Below, one piece after another: positions 8,341 to 17,806 of a DNA stretch of 39,386 bases. The position numbers and the translations under genes were made by a program. The notes below the pieces were generated by a model. That model had not been told where the DNA came from. It worked only from the letters and a program-made list of their open reading frames with translations, and did no database searches. This DNA comes from Verrucomicrobia bacterium SCGC AAA164-M04. GTDB lineage: Bacteria > Verrucomicrobiota > Verrucomicrobiae > Verrucomicrobiales > Akkermansiaceae. The stretch's first letter is position 1. Each line of letters opens with the position of its first letter. The stretch is from positions 12,070 through 51,455 of the forward strand of contig KB912082.1 in NCBI GenBank assembly GCA_000383735.1, in the 5' to 3' direction.

Positions 8341-10842
8341 TCACTGTCTTCTCGCGTTCCACCACCGAACTCCAGTCCCCGGGTTAGTTTTGACCTGCTG
8401 GATTGATAAAGCATCAAATTCAGCCCTTGGACCACCCTTTCGAAAGATCCCACCGGTTTCCGGAATGGAAAAGGGAAGGAGTTTATCTTGGGATGGACTG
8501 CCATCAAGACAAAGCCATTCGTTGTCAATGAAGCGAAAGGTCTGCGGTTCAGTCGAAGGGCCGATATTCAACGGCATTGCGAGATTACTGGAGCGGAAGG
8601 CAACGAAATTACGTTGAAAGTATCCTTCACGGCAGCGGGCAAGGTGAGGCGCCATATTCTCCTGTAGAATACGAACAATCCATCGCCGAGGCTCCAAAAT
8701 CGTATTATTCCGAACCATCGCTCCATCCACCCCAACAAAGGCAAGTGGGGCAAGAGATCCTTCGAACAAACAATCCTCGACCTGAAGACTAGAAGCCTCT
8801 GCTCTGGCATCATTGGGGCGGAAGTAGTCGGCTCCAGTGCTCCCCCCCAAGTTAATAGCACGGCCACCAGCATTTTTAAACCGGCAACGACGAACACTAA
8901 CGCCACGGCTCCCTCCCTTAACTTGAAGCCCATTAGCTCCCTTGCTGTCGGCATCATGTTCGAAAAAGCAGCGAGAAATAAGCCCATTGTGACAGCCTAC
9001 CATATCAATACCTGAGCCCCCCTTACCCCAATGTTCAATCCGACAACTTTCGACCCTAAAATCTTGGAGACCAGAAAGTTTAATGCCATCGCAATTACCC
9101 CGTCCCCGATGATCCCTTACCGTCAAGCGGCTCAACGTGATATGGTGGGCTGGCAAATTAGTCGCGCCGCCATCATCAATATTAATACCATTAGTTTCGA
9201 TATTACTAACGATGAGATTCCGCAGGGTCAGATAATGAGGAGCAATAAAGTGAAGGCCGGATCTCCCACTCTCAAAAACTGGTGGATTATTATGGTCAGC
9301 ACCTGCAATTGTAATCGGCTGCGCTTGAGTTCCCCGTAAATTGCGAGCGGTCAAATCTCCTTGATAATTTCCGGGCGCGAGCAAGATGGTAGTGCCCGGT
9401 TGGGCCACCCGAATCGCGCTTTCAAGCTCTTCGCGATTAGCAACGCGAACGGCTGGGATATCCTGCTTCCGCCACCCCTCGATCTGGTTATCGTCAGTCA
9501 TGACAACGTGTGACCCTGCCAAGGCCCACACTGCGAATTGCGGCGGACCACCTTGGCGGGGAGCCGGACAGTGGAATTGGTTATCACCGACCAAGATTTC
9601 TCCTTGGCATCGAATAGCAGCCACTCCACTTCCCGTTAGGGTATTACCAAGAAAATCAGCCCTCGCCCCTTTAAAAACCATAACCAAAGGAGGCAAGCCG
9701 CCCTGGCGCCGAATCCGGTTGTCTTCGATACGTGCTGTCCATCCAGCTTGAATCCCGATGCCAACCAACTTTTTAGCAGTTATATCATTCTTAAGGATTA
9801 GAGCTTCTCCAGAAGCGCAAGCCTCTAGCCCAATCGCAGCCGCCTCGTTGTCATAAAGCTTGTTTGCGACAATGGTTGGACGAGCATCACTCATCGCACC
9901 TATTCCAGCGAGTCTGTTCCGGTAGCAGTCATTTTCAAAGATCACTGGAGCGGCTTGGTCACGACAGCCAATACCGGCCATACCATTATCGTAACAATGA
10001 TTCCTGAAGAGTCGGGGTTCGGTTCCTGACATCCTCACACCGATACCCGCGCGGCGATTTTGGTAGCAACGATTGTCGTAGACCTCGGGGCTCGCACCTT
10101 CGCGGATCCCGATGCCGGCGCGAACATTTTGGTAGCAATGGTTCTTAAAAATTCTAGGCGACGCATTACGGCATCCGATCCCAGCCCGAAGATTGTTCCA
10201 ACAGTGATTACCAGAAACTTGCACCTGAGCTTTATTAGCAATCCCAATCCCCCCACCCATGTTTCGGTAGACAAAATTATTTTGAATGATCGCCTCACTG
10301 GGTCCAACAACTCCAATTCCAGGGCCGCCATTTCCAAAGACTATACAATTACGAACCGTCGCAGTAACTCCGCTAATCGAAAGCGCTGGGTGATTTCTCT
10401 CTATTCCGACGGCTCCTTCATCATCAGCAAGATTTTCGCCTCGTTCCTCGTGGTGCCGGTCAAATTCAGACTGGTTGAATTTCCCAGCTCCCGTGATTGC
10501 GAGACCGTTGAGGACGGAACCTTCAAGCAAGGTAATTACCGGCACCTTACCAGTCCCGTCGATCACAGTGGCCTCTGCCCGGGCCAGTCCGATTTCTCCA
10601 CCTTCAGAATTCCCTCTGCTTTGAAGGGTAACCCCGGCTGGAATCGTCAATTGAGTCCGATACCTACCTGACTCAAGCAGAACAATGTCACCTGGTTTAG
10701 CCGAATCAAGCGCGGCCTGCAGGTTCTGATACTTCCCGGGAGCCACGATCTCTGAACTGATCAAAGGAAGGGTGAGAAGGACAAGCAGGGTTAATGGAGA
10801 CAAAAAAGCAAAAGAAAGTATTGGCCCGAGATTATTTTTCAT
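8341..10842 (-). CDS. Exported protein with two right-handed parallel beta-helix domains
   Basis: 833 residues with a signal peptide (LTLLVLLTLPLISS, residues ~17-30). Two beta-helix units each begin with the typical cap: YQNLQAALDSAKPGDIVLLE near residue 38, and EELESAIRVAQPGTTILLAP near residue 470. The first resembles NosD/DUF1565-type helices, with about six 22-24-residue turns around AGIG and N-x-C-Y-x-N (residues ~165-340). The second resembles pectate-lyase-like or polysaccharide-binding helices (SGLHFIAPHYLTLRNLIVSN, later GGSGIDMVGCHNGLISRCFF). Such proteins usually bind or cleave polysaccharides, but no lyase catalytic residues could be assigned. It starts at ATG 10842, 137 bases after the channel gene on the same strand, and ends 8341 well before the lipoprotein gene. 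Confidence 0.85.
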   Translation of the reverse strand: MKNNLGPILSFAFLSPLTLLVLLTLPLISSEIVAPGKYQNLQAALDSAKPGDIVLLESGRYRTQLTIPAGVTLQSRGNSEGGEIGLARAEATVIDGTGKVPVITLLEGSVLNGLAITGAGKFNQSEFDRHHEERGENLADDEGAVGIERNHPALSISGVTATVRNCIVFGNGGPGIGVVGPSEAIIQNNFVYRNMGGGIGIANKAQVQVSGNHCWNNLRAGIGCRNASPRIFKNHCYQNVRAGIGIREGASPEVYDNRCYQNRRAGIGVRMSGTEPRLFRNHCYDNGMAGIGCRDQAAPVIFENDCYRNRLAGIGAMSDARPTIVANKLYDNEAAAIGLEACASGEALILKNDITAKKLVGIGIQAGWTARIEDNRIRRQGGLPPLVMVFKGARADFLGNTLTGSGVAAIRCQGEILVGDNQFHCPAPRQGGPPQFAVWALAGSHVVMTDDNQIEGWRKQDIPAVRVANREELESAIRVAQPGTTILLAPGNYQGDLTARNLRGTQAQPITIAGADHNNPPVFESGRSGLHFIAPHYLTLRNLIVSNIETNGINIDDGGATNLPAHHITLSRLTVRDHRGRGNCDGIKLSGLQDFRVESCRIEHWGKGGSGIDMVGCHNGLISRCFFEHDADSKGANGLQVKGGSRGVSVRRCRFKNAGGRAINLGGSTGADYFRPNDARAEASSLQVEDCLFEGSLAPLAFVGVDGAMVRNNTILEPRRWIVRILQENMAPHLARCREGYFQRNFVAFRSSNLAMPLNIGPSTEPQTFRFIDNEWLCLDGSPSQDKLLPFSIPETGGIFRKGGPRAEFDALSIQQVKTNPGTGVRWWNARRQ
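9822..10350 (-). repeat. Tandem coding repeats forming beta-helix turns
   Basis: Encodes roughly residues 165-340 of the beta-helix protein. The turn motif recurs about every 23 residues: NHCWNN, NHCYQN, NRCYQN, NHCYDN, NDCYRN, NKLYDN, alternating with AGIG/AAIG. The cysteine keeps the same position in five successive turns, which would stack as a ladder. DNA copies are diverged, so the repeat is clearer in protein than in bases. Confidence 0.75.
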
Positions 10843-10979
10843 GAGGCTTAGATCATTTTCAATTTAATTTACCCCACGAAAGACAAAGTAAAGTTTAAAT
10901 GGATGAGGCTAGTCCGCTTTCAACTTAAAAGCAAAGCTGCCTGCATGCATTGCCCAATCGTGATCTAAAAATCAAACCA

Positions 10980-12314
10980 TTAGATCGGATTGGGCATTTG
11001 AATGCCTTTAAAATCGTGCCCGGTCGGTTCTTGGAAGACATTGAGTTCAAATTCTGGAGCAATCGCGAAGAGATGGTCAAAGATGTCAGCTTGAATAGTT
11101 TCATAGCCAGCCCACTCTTTGACGGAGCTAAAGCAATAAATTTCTATAGGAATACCACGCCCTTCAGTTGCCAGCTGCCGGACAATAAGGGTCATCTCCT
11201 GATTAATGTTTGGGTGTGCTTTTAAATAGCACTCAATATAAGCGCGAAAAATCCCCAGATTGGTGAGACGCCTGCCATTGACTTGATTACTCAGGCTGCC
11301 TTCTCTGAGCTTTGAATTAGATTTTTCTATCTCTTCCTCCTTAGAGTCGAGGTACTGTGCGAGATGTCCGATCTCGCGAAGCTTCTTGAGTATTTTTTCG
11401 TCACAAAATTTGATACAGCTAGTATCAATAAACAAGCTACGCTTAATACGTCGACCAGTGCTCTCTGACATACCCCGCCAATTTTTAAAGGAACTACTAA
11501 TCAAGGCATAAGTTGGAATAGTGGTGATCGTTTCATCCCAGTTACGAACCTTAACGGTGGTGAGGCCGATAAGTTCGACACTACCGTCTGCTTGATAACT
11601 AGTCATTTCTAGCCAATCGCCTTGCGAGAGCATCCGATTAGAGGCGAGTTGGATGCCTGCGATGAATCCAAGGATAACATCTTTGAAAACGAGCATCAGA
11701 ACCGAAGCAAAAACTCCAAGTCCACCGAGAAGAACGACGGGGGATTTGCCAAGGATAATAGCCAGAGAAAGGATGATAGCGATTAAGGCCGCGAGGAGTT
11801 TCGCAACTTGGGCAAAAGTAGTAAGATTAATTCTACCTCCCGATGGAGATTTTTCATAAATTGCTTGGGTGGCATTGATGACTGAATCAAAGATGAGATA
11901 GCAAGAAATGATGATATAGAGTGATGACGCTCCCCGCAAAATGTTGGCAAGGGAGGGTTCCGATTTGAAGAGCCCTGGAACCAAAAGAAAAATGAAGATA
12001 CCGGGGAGGAGATGAGTGAGCCATCTAAAGACGCCATGACCCACCAATTCATTATCCCAAATAATATCAGTTTTCCCAACGTAGTGAGCGACCCCACGAA
12101 GAATCAAGGGCCGAAAAACAAAATAGATGATTGCTGCTAGCGCAAGCATCCCGACAAAAAGAAGAAGTGTGGCAAGAGATTCAGGAACCCAACTCTGCCT
12201 GCCTAGCCATTCAGAAAAATCCTGAGCAACGTTCGATACTTTCGAATCAATCGCGGCTGCTTGGTTTGCGAGCATTTGCGTTGGGAGCTTTAAAGCGGCA
12301 GAGGTTTCTGACAT
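10980..12314 (-). CDS. Mechanosensitive ion channel, MscS superfamily, YbdG/MscM-like
   Basis: 444 residues from ATG 12314; a TTG at 12350 would add 12 residues. Inner-membrane channel that opens on membrane tension after hypo-osmotic shock. About five membrane segments occupy residues ~45-215 (ATLLLFVGMLALAAIIYFVF; HLLPGIFIFLLVPGLF; ASSLYIIISCYLIFDSVI; LLAALIAIILSLAIILG; VVLLGGLGVFASVLMLVFKD). The pore-lining helix is followed by the MscS beta domain (GDWLEMTSYQADGSVELIGL, TTIPTYALISSSFKNWRGMS) and then GRRIKRSLFIDTS, characteristic of the YbdG branch. The C-terminal domain has the YbdG-type insertion, not the short MscS vestibule. Probably monocistronic: a terminator for pnp lies upstream. 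Confidence 0.9.
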   Translation of the reverse strand: MSETSAALKLPTQMLANQAAAIDSKVSNVAQDFSEWLGRQSWVPESLATLLLFVGMLALAAIIYFVFRPLILRGVAHYVGKTDIIWDNELVGHGVFRWLTHLLPGIFIFLLVPGLFKSEPSLANILRGASSLYIIISCYLIFDSVINATQAIYEKSPSGGRINLTTFAQVAKLLAALIAIILSLAIILGKSPVVLLGGLGVFASVLMLVFKDVILGFIAGIQLASNRMLSQGDWLEMTSYQADGSVELIGLTTVKVRNWDETITTIPTYALISSSFKNWRGMSESTGRRIKRSLFIDTSCIKFCDEKILKKLREIGHLAQYLDSKEEEIEKSNSKLREGSLSNQVNGRRLTNLGIFRAYIECYLKAHPNINQEMTLIVRQLATEGRGIPIEIYCFSSVKEWAGYETIQADIFDHLFAIAPEFELNVFQEPTGHDFKGIQMPNPI

Positions 12315-12449
12315 GGAAAGGAGAGGTAACACCGTTTGATTTTGACTCAAGGATTCGTTTGATTACCGATCCAAACGTCAAGAAGGGATGAGAAACATGA
12401 TCGAATGAGAGCTCAACAGAAAAATTCACACATCCTCAAAACCCGTAAC

Positions 12450-12485
12450 CATAAAAAGCGCCCGACCTTCTCAGGACGGGCGCTT
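12450..12485 (-). terminator. Rho-independent terminator of pnp
   Basis: On the minus strand AAGCGCCCG pairs perfectly with CGGGCGCTT (12456-12464 with 12477-12485) around a 12-base loop, followed by TTTTAT. It lies 25 bases after the pnp stop. Confidence 0.85.
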
Positions 12486-12509
12486 GGTTAATTTTTAATA
12501 TCCTCTGGA

Positions 12510-14705
12510 CTAGCCAAAAGTCACAACTTCCTCCTCGCTGGGAGGAACTTCGTCGTCACCAGAAGGAACATCACCCGCAGGCGCAGATTCGCCGCCGCCA
12601 TTTCCTTCGCGGAGAGCGGCTTTGCGGGACATCTTCACGCGGCCTTTGTCATCGATCCCAATGCACTTGGCGGTGATGACATCGCCCTTCTTGCAGACAT
12701 CTTCGACCTGATTCACACGACTTTCTTCAAGTTCGGAAATATGAACGAGTCCGTCCTTACCGGGGAGAACTTCCATGAAGGCACCGAAGGTGGTCACGTT
12801 CATGACTTTGCCAGTGTAGGTCTTACCGATCTCAACTTCCGCGAACATCATATCGATCATGTTCTTGGCAGCCTCGAGGCCTTCCTGCTTCGAAGCGTAG
12901 ATGTGAACGGTCCCATCGTCTTCGATGTTCAGCTCAGCACCAGACTCCGCCTGGATGGCTTTGATGTTCTTTCCGCCAGGTCCGATAAGCTCGCCGATGC
13001 GATCTTGCGGGATAGTAACAGTCTCGATACGTGGAGCGTATGGGCTCAACTCACCAGGCTCGGTGATGGATTCAGCCATCTTGGCGAGGACGTCGCCACG
13101 GCCTTCGAGAGCAAGATCAATACCTTCTTCGAGGATGGCGAGAGGAATACCGGGAAGCTTAAGGTCAAGCTGGTAACCGGTGACACCTTCGCTGGTCCCA
13201 CAGAGTTTGAAGTCCATGTCACCGTAGAAATCCTCGGAACCAATAATGTCGAGAATGACAACGTGCTTGGTCATGTTACCATCGGCATCCTGCTCGGTCA
13301 CAAGACCGGTCGAGATACCCGCAACAGGGCGGATCATAGGGACACCGGCGTCAAGAAGAGCCATCGTTCCTGCACAAACGGTGGCCATTGAAGTGGAACC
13401 GTTTGACTCCATCACCTCGGAGGAAATCCGCATGGAGTATGGGAAGTCTTCGGTCGAAGGAAGCATGGGAGCGATGGAACGCTCGGCCAAGGCACCATGA
13501 CCAATCTCACGACGGTTCATGCCGCCAAAGCGACCGGTTTCGCCAACAGAGAATGGCGGGAAGTTGTAGTGAAGGAAGAAGTTCTTGGAATCCTCACCAC
13601 CGGCATAGTTGTCGACGTAGAGTTTCTCATCGGCAGGTGCGAGGGTGCAAATCCCAAGAGCCTGGGTCTCACCACGGGAGAAGATTGCAGAACCGTGCAC
13701 GCGAGGCAGGGTGCCAATTTCTCCATAAAGGGTGCGGAGATCACGAAGCTTGCGACCGTCAGCGCGGACTCCTTTTTCCATGATGGAAACACGGAAGGCT
13801 TTTTTCTGAATGTATTCAAAGACCTGCTCGATTTCGAACTCAGTGGTCTCAGGGAACTTTTCTTTAATCGCAGCTTCAACTTCGTCGCGAAGAGCGCCCA
13901 CTTTTTTACCACGCTCTACTTTGGAAGCAGCATAGATAGCGTCCTCAATCCGGTCACCAGCGACAGCATATCCGATTTCAAGAAGATCTTCCTTGGCAAC
14001 GGTCACAGTGTAATCGCGCTTCTCTTTACCGGCCATCTTCACGAGCTCTTCCTGAGCTTCGACGATCTTGGCAACGGCTTCCTGAGCAAAATAGAGGGAC
14101 TTTTTGAACTCAGCGTCGGGGATCTCATCGGCAGCACCTTCGATCATGATAACGTCGGTCTTGTTCCCCACATAAATGAGGTCGAGATCAGAGTCTTCGC
14201 GTTGTTCAAAGGTCGGGTTAATGACGAATTCACCGTCGATGCGTCCCACGCGAACGGCACCAATAGGGCCGGCAAAGGGAATGTCGGAAATTGCAAGGGC
14301 AGCCGAGGCTCCGTTCATGGCGAGAACGTCGGCATCATTTTCCTGATCAGCACTCAGAAGGAGAGCGATGATCTGGGTGTCGTAGAGATAACCCTTCGGG
14401 AAGAGCGGACGCAACGGGCGGTCCGTCATACGGCAGGTCAGGATCTCTTTTTCGGTCGGACGACCTTCGCGCTTGAAGTAGCCACCGGGAAAAGTTCCGG
14501 CAGCGGAGGCGCGTTCTTTATATTCCACCGAAAGGGGGAACCAAGTCTGGCCCTCACGAATTTTTGTTTGTGAAACAGCCGAAACCATCACGATGGTCTC
14601 TCCCATCTGAACGGTGACTGCTCCGTCGGCCAACTTGGCCAATTTTCCGGTCTCGATGACCAGAGGACTCGGCCCAACATTGGCCGTTACATTTTGTATA
14701 CTCAT
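12510..14705 (-). CDS. pnp: Polyribonucleotide nucleotidyltransferase (PNPase)
   Basis: 731 residues from ATG 14705; an in-frame GTG at 14726 is less likely because [20 protein letters not shown] aligns with the usual N-terminus. Phosphorolytic 3'-5' exoribonuclease of the degradosome. Order: first RNase PH domain, all-alpha linker, second RNase PH domain with the hallmark [17 protein letters not shown] and the aspartates of [17 protein letters not shown] domain ([20 protein letters not shown]), then S1 domain ([20 protein letters not shown], ending [12 protein letters not shown]). A short acidic Gly/Pro/Glu tail follows. It lies downstream of rpsO as in many bacteria, with a hairpin in the gap, and ends at a strong terminator. 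Confidence 0.97.
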   Translation of the reverse strand: MSIQNVTANVGPSPLVIETGKLAKLADGAVTVQMGETIVMVSAVSQTKIREGQTWFPLSVEYKERASAAGTFPGGYFKREGRPTEKEILTCRMTDRPLRPLFPKGYLYDTQIIALLLSADQENDADVLAMNGASAALAISDIPFAGPIGAVRVGRIDGEFVINPTFEQREDSDLDLIYVGNKTDVIMIEGAADEIPDAEFKKSLYFAQEAVAKIVEAQEELVKMAGKEKRDYTVTVAKEDLLEIGYAVAGDRIEDAIYAASKVERGKKVGALRDEVEAAIKEKFPETTEFEIEQVFEYIQKKAFRVSIMEKGVRADGRKLRDLRTLYGEIGTLPRVHGSAIFSRGETQALGICTLAPADEKLYVDNYAGGEDSKNFFLHYNFPPFSVGETGRFGGMNRREIGHGALAERSIAPMLPSTEDFPYSMRISSEVMESNGSTSMATVCAGTMALLDAGVPMIRPVAGISTGLVTEQDADGNMTKHVVILDIIGSEDFYGDMDFKLCGTSEGVTGYQLDLKLPGIPLAILEEGIDLALEGRGDVLAKMAESITEPGELSPYAPRIETVTIPQDRIGELIGPGGKNIKAIQAESGAELNIEDDGTVHIYASKQEGLEAAKNMIDMMFAEVEIGKTYTGKVMNVTTFGAFMEVLPGKDGLVHISELEESRVNQVEDVCKKGDVITAKCIGIDDKGRVKMSRKAALREGNGGGESAPAGDVPSGDDEVPPSEEEVVTFG

Positions 14706-14847
14706 TGTCTTTGTTTTTTGAATCACGTCGGGACCCTCCCGTGCGATTTTTTGGTTAGATACGGAGTGGTTTTCCCGGTCTTAATTTTGGGTGGGAACCC
14801 CGCTCCGCTGAAGGCGCCGCTATCAAATCGCGACTGCTCTCGAAAGC

Positions 14848-14881
14848 AAAAGGGCCACAGCGAACATCACCGTGGCCTTTT
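14848..14881 (-). terminator. Hairpin between rpsO and pnp (terminator/attenuator)
   Basis: On the minus strand AAAAGGCCAC and GTGGCCCTTTT form a stem (with one extra C) around a 14-base loop, ending in TTTT then GC. It starts 11 bases after the rpsO stop. As in E. coli, it probably lets only part of the transcription continue into pnp and may protect the rpsO 3' end. Confidence 0.75.
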
Positions 14882-14891
14882 GCAGATCATT

Positions 14892-15152
14892 TTACTTGCG
14901 CAAGTCGAGTGCTTTCAACACCGACTCATAACGTTCGCCTGACTTATCCTTGAGGTAATCAAGGAGTTTGCGGCGGCGCGCCACAAGGCGGAGAAGTCCG
15001 CGTCGTGAGGCAAAATCTTTATTGTGCTCATTCATGTGCTCGGTCAAGTGCTTGATCCGCTGCGTCATGAGGGCAATTTGGAAGTCGGCGCTTCCGGTGT
15101 CATTGTCACTTTGCTTGAAGTCAGCAAGGTTGATTCCGTAATCGTTAGTCAT
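14892..15152 (-). CDS. rpsO: 30S ribosomal protein S15
   Basis: 86 residues from ATG 15152; an upstream in-frame GTG at 15182 would add ten residues absent from the family. Primary 16S rRNA-binding protein of the small-subunit platform. Conserved core: DTGSADFQIALMTQRIKHLT, then SRRGLLRLVARRRKLLDYLK. The usual length is about 89. It is the first gene of the rpsO-pnp unit. S15 often represses its own mRNA through a leader structure, but none was resolved here by eye. Confidence 0.96.
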   Translation of the reverse strand: MTNDYGINLADFKQSDNDTGSADFQIALMTQRIKHLTEHMNEHNKDFASRRGLLRLVARRRKLLDYLKDKSGERYESVLKALDLRK

Positions 15153-15270
15153 TTTGGTGATAATCGGGATGAGTCGAGCCACTTGATTGCAGCCAAACTG
15201 TCCTTCGACGCGCGGGGAATAAGTCAGGATTGGGAATAACTCAACCTTTTTCGGAGAAATTTGGCTCTGT

Positions 15271-16092
15271 TTACTCGACCACTACCTTGCTCGGATCCCA
15301 AGTCACCTTGGGATATTCCAGATTCATCCTGTCCATGGCATGGGTCACGATCTGAGCCACAGCGATGTCACGATACCATTTGTAGTCCGCCGGGATAATA
15401 AACCAAGGGGCTTGGTCGGTGCTCGTTCGCTCGAAAACATCTTCATATGCAACTTGGAAATCATCCCACTTCGCACGGTCCTTAAGGTCCTCAGGGAGGA
15501 ACTTCCAGTGCTTCTCCGGCCGATCAAGCCGCGATTGCAAACGCCGTTTCTGCTCGTCTTTGGAAATATGCAGAAAGAACTTTAAAACCGTAGTGCCTTC
15601 ATCGACGAGCATTTGCTCAAAATCCACAATATGCTTGTAGCGCTTCTGCCAAACCTCCTCGGGAGCAAGGTTTTTAACCCTCACTGCAATAATATCTTCG
15701 TAGTGGCTTCGATTAAACACCGCAATCTCTCCCTTTGCCGGAACGACCTTGTGAACCCGCCATAAGAAATCATGCGACAACTCCCGGGTCGACGGAGCCT
15801 TGAACGGAGTCACCCAGACCCCCTGAGGATCGACACGCGAAAATAATTTCCTGACGCATCCGTCTTTGCCCCCGGTGTCCATAGCCTGCATCACAATGAG
15901 CAACCTTTTCTTCCCCTCAGCATAAAGGACCCTTTGCTGGTTCGCCACCTTACTTCGGAGTTCTTGAAAAATCGGCAGCACTTCCTCCTTCGGACGACCA
16001 AGGATCCCCAAAGTTGTTGTGGTAATATCGTCCAATCTTACCTGTTTCCCAGGCTTCACGATGCACTTATTTGTGAATTCCTCACCAAGCAT
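15271..16092 (-). CDS. ppk2: Polyphosphate kinase 2 family protein (PPK2)
   Basis: 273 residues from ATG 16092. PPK2 enzymes move phosphate between polyphosphate and nucleotides, mostly making ADP/ATP or GTP from polyphosphate. Walker A is MDTGGKDG and Walker B is FNRSHYEDII. The lid region (HISKDEQKRRLQSRLDRPEK) and the WDDFQVAYEDVFERTST segment with APWFIIPADYKWYRD are typical of single-domain PPK2. The acceptor (AMP or ADP) cannot be decided by eye. It is divergent from the Ppx/GppA-like gene across 133 bases, and the whole locus concerns polyphosphate. No convincing Pho box was seen in the gap. Confidence 0.94.
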   Translation of the reverse strand: MLGEEFTNKCIVKPGKQVRLDDITTTTLGILGRPKEEVLPIFQELRSKVANQQRVLYAEGKKRLLIVMQAMDTGGKDGCVRKLFSRVDPQGVWVTPFKAPSTRELSHDFLWRVHKVVPAKGEIAVFNRSHYEDIIAVRVKNLAPEEVWQKRYKHIVDFEQMLVDEGTTVLKFFLHISKDEQKRRLQSRLDRPEKHWKFLPEDLKDRAKWDDFQVAYEDVFERTSTDQAPWFIIPADYKWYRDIAVAQIVTHAMDRMNLEYPKVTWDPSKVVVE

Positions 16093-16225
16093 GCCCAATC
16101 AATCCTTGCACCCGCTGCTCATGCAAGAAAAAGGTCAGGAAATCGAAAATACCAAGCTTCCCGCAAACGTCACGATTTCACTATTGCCGAAGACCACTCC
16201 TTTCGAGTCTATTACTTTCGTCACT

Positions 16226-17761
16226 ATGCCCGAACCTTCCTCCGAAAAGCTCCGCGCCGCCGTCCACATCGGAGCCAGCCACGCTTCTATGATCATCCTT
16301 CGTATTGGCGAGGATGGGTCCGAGGAACGGGCCGACTTCCTCGAAAAGAATATCCCACTGGGCCGCGACATCTTCGGCTACGGAAAAGTTCTCGCCTCTA
16401 CGATCGAACAAGCCGTGAGTGTCATCCGCGGTTTTCAGGAATCCCTCGCCGAACTGGGCCTCGAGGATATCCCCGTGCGCGCTGTCACTACCAACACACT
16501 TGATGAAGCCGCGAATGCTGAAGTCTTCCTCAATCGCCTCCACATCGCCTGCAAATGGCAATTTAAATCACTCGATGACGGCGAAATGACCCGACTCGTT
16601 TTCCTTAAGACCCGCCGTCGGCTCAAAGACACCCCATCCATGCAGCGCCGCAACACGATCGTTGCACACGTAGGCCCCGGCAACGCCCGCCTCATTCTTT
16701 CCAAAAGAGGCCGCATTGTCCGCTACCAATCTTATCGCCTAGGCACTCATCGTTGCTGGGAGCGCCTGCAATCCCCCGACCTAACTGGCGAACCCATCAT
16801 TCGTCTCATACGCGAACAAATCTCCGGACTCATTGCCCAAATTCTCTACGACTTCGGTGAGGAAGATATCGAAGATCTGGTCATGATCGGTACAGAGATT
16901 CAAATGCTGGCTCCCTATCTTTCCAAACCGCACAAGACTAAATCGCGCTACCGCATCCTGCGACAACTCACCTCAGACATTGCTTCCCTCACCGAGCCGG
17001 AGCGCGTGAAAAACTATAATCTCGATTACCAAACCGCCGGCACCGTTCTTCCTGCTCTCGTTATCAATGCCGCCATTGCCGAATCCTTCGGCCTCAAATC
17101 CCTTCGCGTCTCACGTTCCGATTACGAAGAAGGGCTTCTAACCGACCTCGCCCACCCTGACGCGGCACACGAAGAGCTCAAATCTCAGCTACTCCACTCC
17201 TCAAAACTGACTGCCAAAAAATTCGGCTGCGACATGCGACATGCCCGCCATGTCGCCCACCTCAGCGGACGCCTTTTCGAAGAAACCCGCGACCTTCACG
17301 GCCTTAGCGACCACGACGCTCTCCTCCTAGAGGTCGCTGCCATTCTTCACGAAGTGGGAAATCACATCTCACCAAAATCCCACGAGCTCCATGGTCTCTA
17401 TATTATCCAACACTCCGAAATTTTTGGCCTCAGCGATCCAGATCGGCTTCTGGTCGCTCTGATCACCCGCTACCATCGTAAGGCGGCCCCCCAACTTTCG
17501 CACCTTCACTACGACAAGCTTGCTCAGGCCGATCGTATCCGGGTCGCCAAGCTTTCCTCCATATTGCGAGTCGCGGACGCCTTGGAGCGAACCCACTCCC
17601 AGCGAATCAAAGACTTTACGGTTTCTCTTAGCGAAGGCAAAGCCACCCTCAACCTTGAAGGTATTCTTGACGCTTCAGCCGAACGCCTTGCCCTCCCCTC
17701 CAAAGCGGATCTCTTCCAAAACCTCTTCGGACTCAAACTGGTTCTCAACGAAAACGCGTAA
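16226..17761 (+). CDS. Ppx/GppA-like phosphatase with C-terminal HD-type domain, divergent active site
   Basis: 511 residues from ATG 16226, close to E. coli Ppx. An earlier start would run into ppk2. Ppx/GppA enzymes degrade polyphosphate or pppGpp. Residues ~8-310 match the actin-like fold (TTNTLDEAANAEVFLNRL is well kept), and residues ~315-511 match the HD-type domain (RHARHVAHLSGRLFEETRDL, ILHEVGNHISPKSHELHGLY, LITRYHRKA). However, the first phosphate loop is AAVHIGASHASMIIL where the family normally has a D-x-G-S-N-S motif, and the second is VAHVGPGNARLIL where it normally has D-x-G-G-G-S. Both loops have His in place of the Asp. It sits 45 bases upstream of ppk1 on the same strand, probably one operon. 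Family is clear, activity uncertain. Confidence 0.85.
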   Translation: MPEPSSEKLRAAVHIGASHASMIILRIGEDGSEERADFLEKNIPLGRDIFGYGKVLASTIEQAVSVIRGFQESLAELGLEDIPVRAVTTNTLDEAANAEVFLNRLHIACKWQFKSLDDGEMTRLVFLKTRRRLKDTPSMQRRNTIVAHVGPGNARLILSKRGRIVRYQSYRLGTHRCWERLQSPDLTGEPIIRLIREQISGLIAQILYDFGEEDIEDLVMIGTEIQMLAPYLSKPHKTKSRYRILRQLTSDIASLTEPERVKNYNLDYQTAGTVLPALVINAAIAESFGLKSLRVSRSDYEEGLLTDLAHPDAAHEELKSQLLHSSKLTAKKFGCDMRHARHVAHLSGRLFEETRDLHGLSDHDALLLEVAAILHEVGNHISPKSHELHGLYIIQHSEIFGLSDPDRLLVALITRYHRKAAPQLSHLHYDKLAQADRIRVAKLSSILRVADALERTHSQRIKDFTVSLSEGKATLNLEGILDASAERLALPSKADLFQNLFGLKLVLNENA

Positions 17762-17806
17762 GCCTACTCTCAACTTTTAATCTCTCCTGCCCAGCTCTCG
17801 AATCTC

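Noticed and set aside
9822..10350. Periodic repeats first considered as a CRISPR-like or satellite array
   Set aside because: Spacing is about 69 bases with no conserved direct repeat at the DNA level, and the periodicity is explained by 23-residue beta-helix turns in one open frame.
10060..10671. 203-codon plus-strand frame opposite the beta-helix gene
   Set aside because: Shadow frame produced by the repeated beta-helix codons.
12741..13391. 216-codon plus-strand frame opposite pnp
   Set aside because: Same reason: a shadow of pnp with no independent support.
13497..14573. 358-codon plus-strand frame opposite pnp
   Set aside because: It is antisense to a highly conserved PNPase gene and its translation has no recognisable domain; long antisense frames are common in such codon usage.
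16093..16225. Possible Pho box between ppk2 and the Ppx-like gene
   Set aside because: No pair of CTGTCAT-like direct repeats with the right spacing was found by eye.
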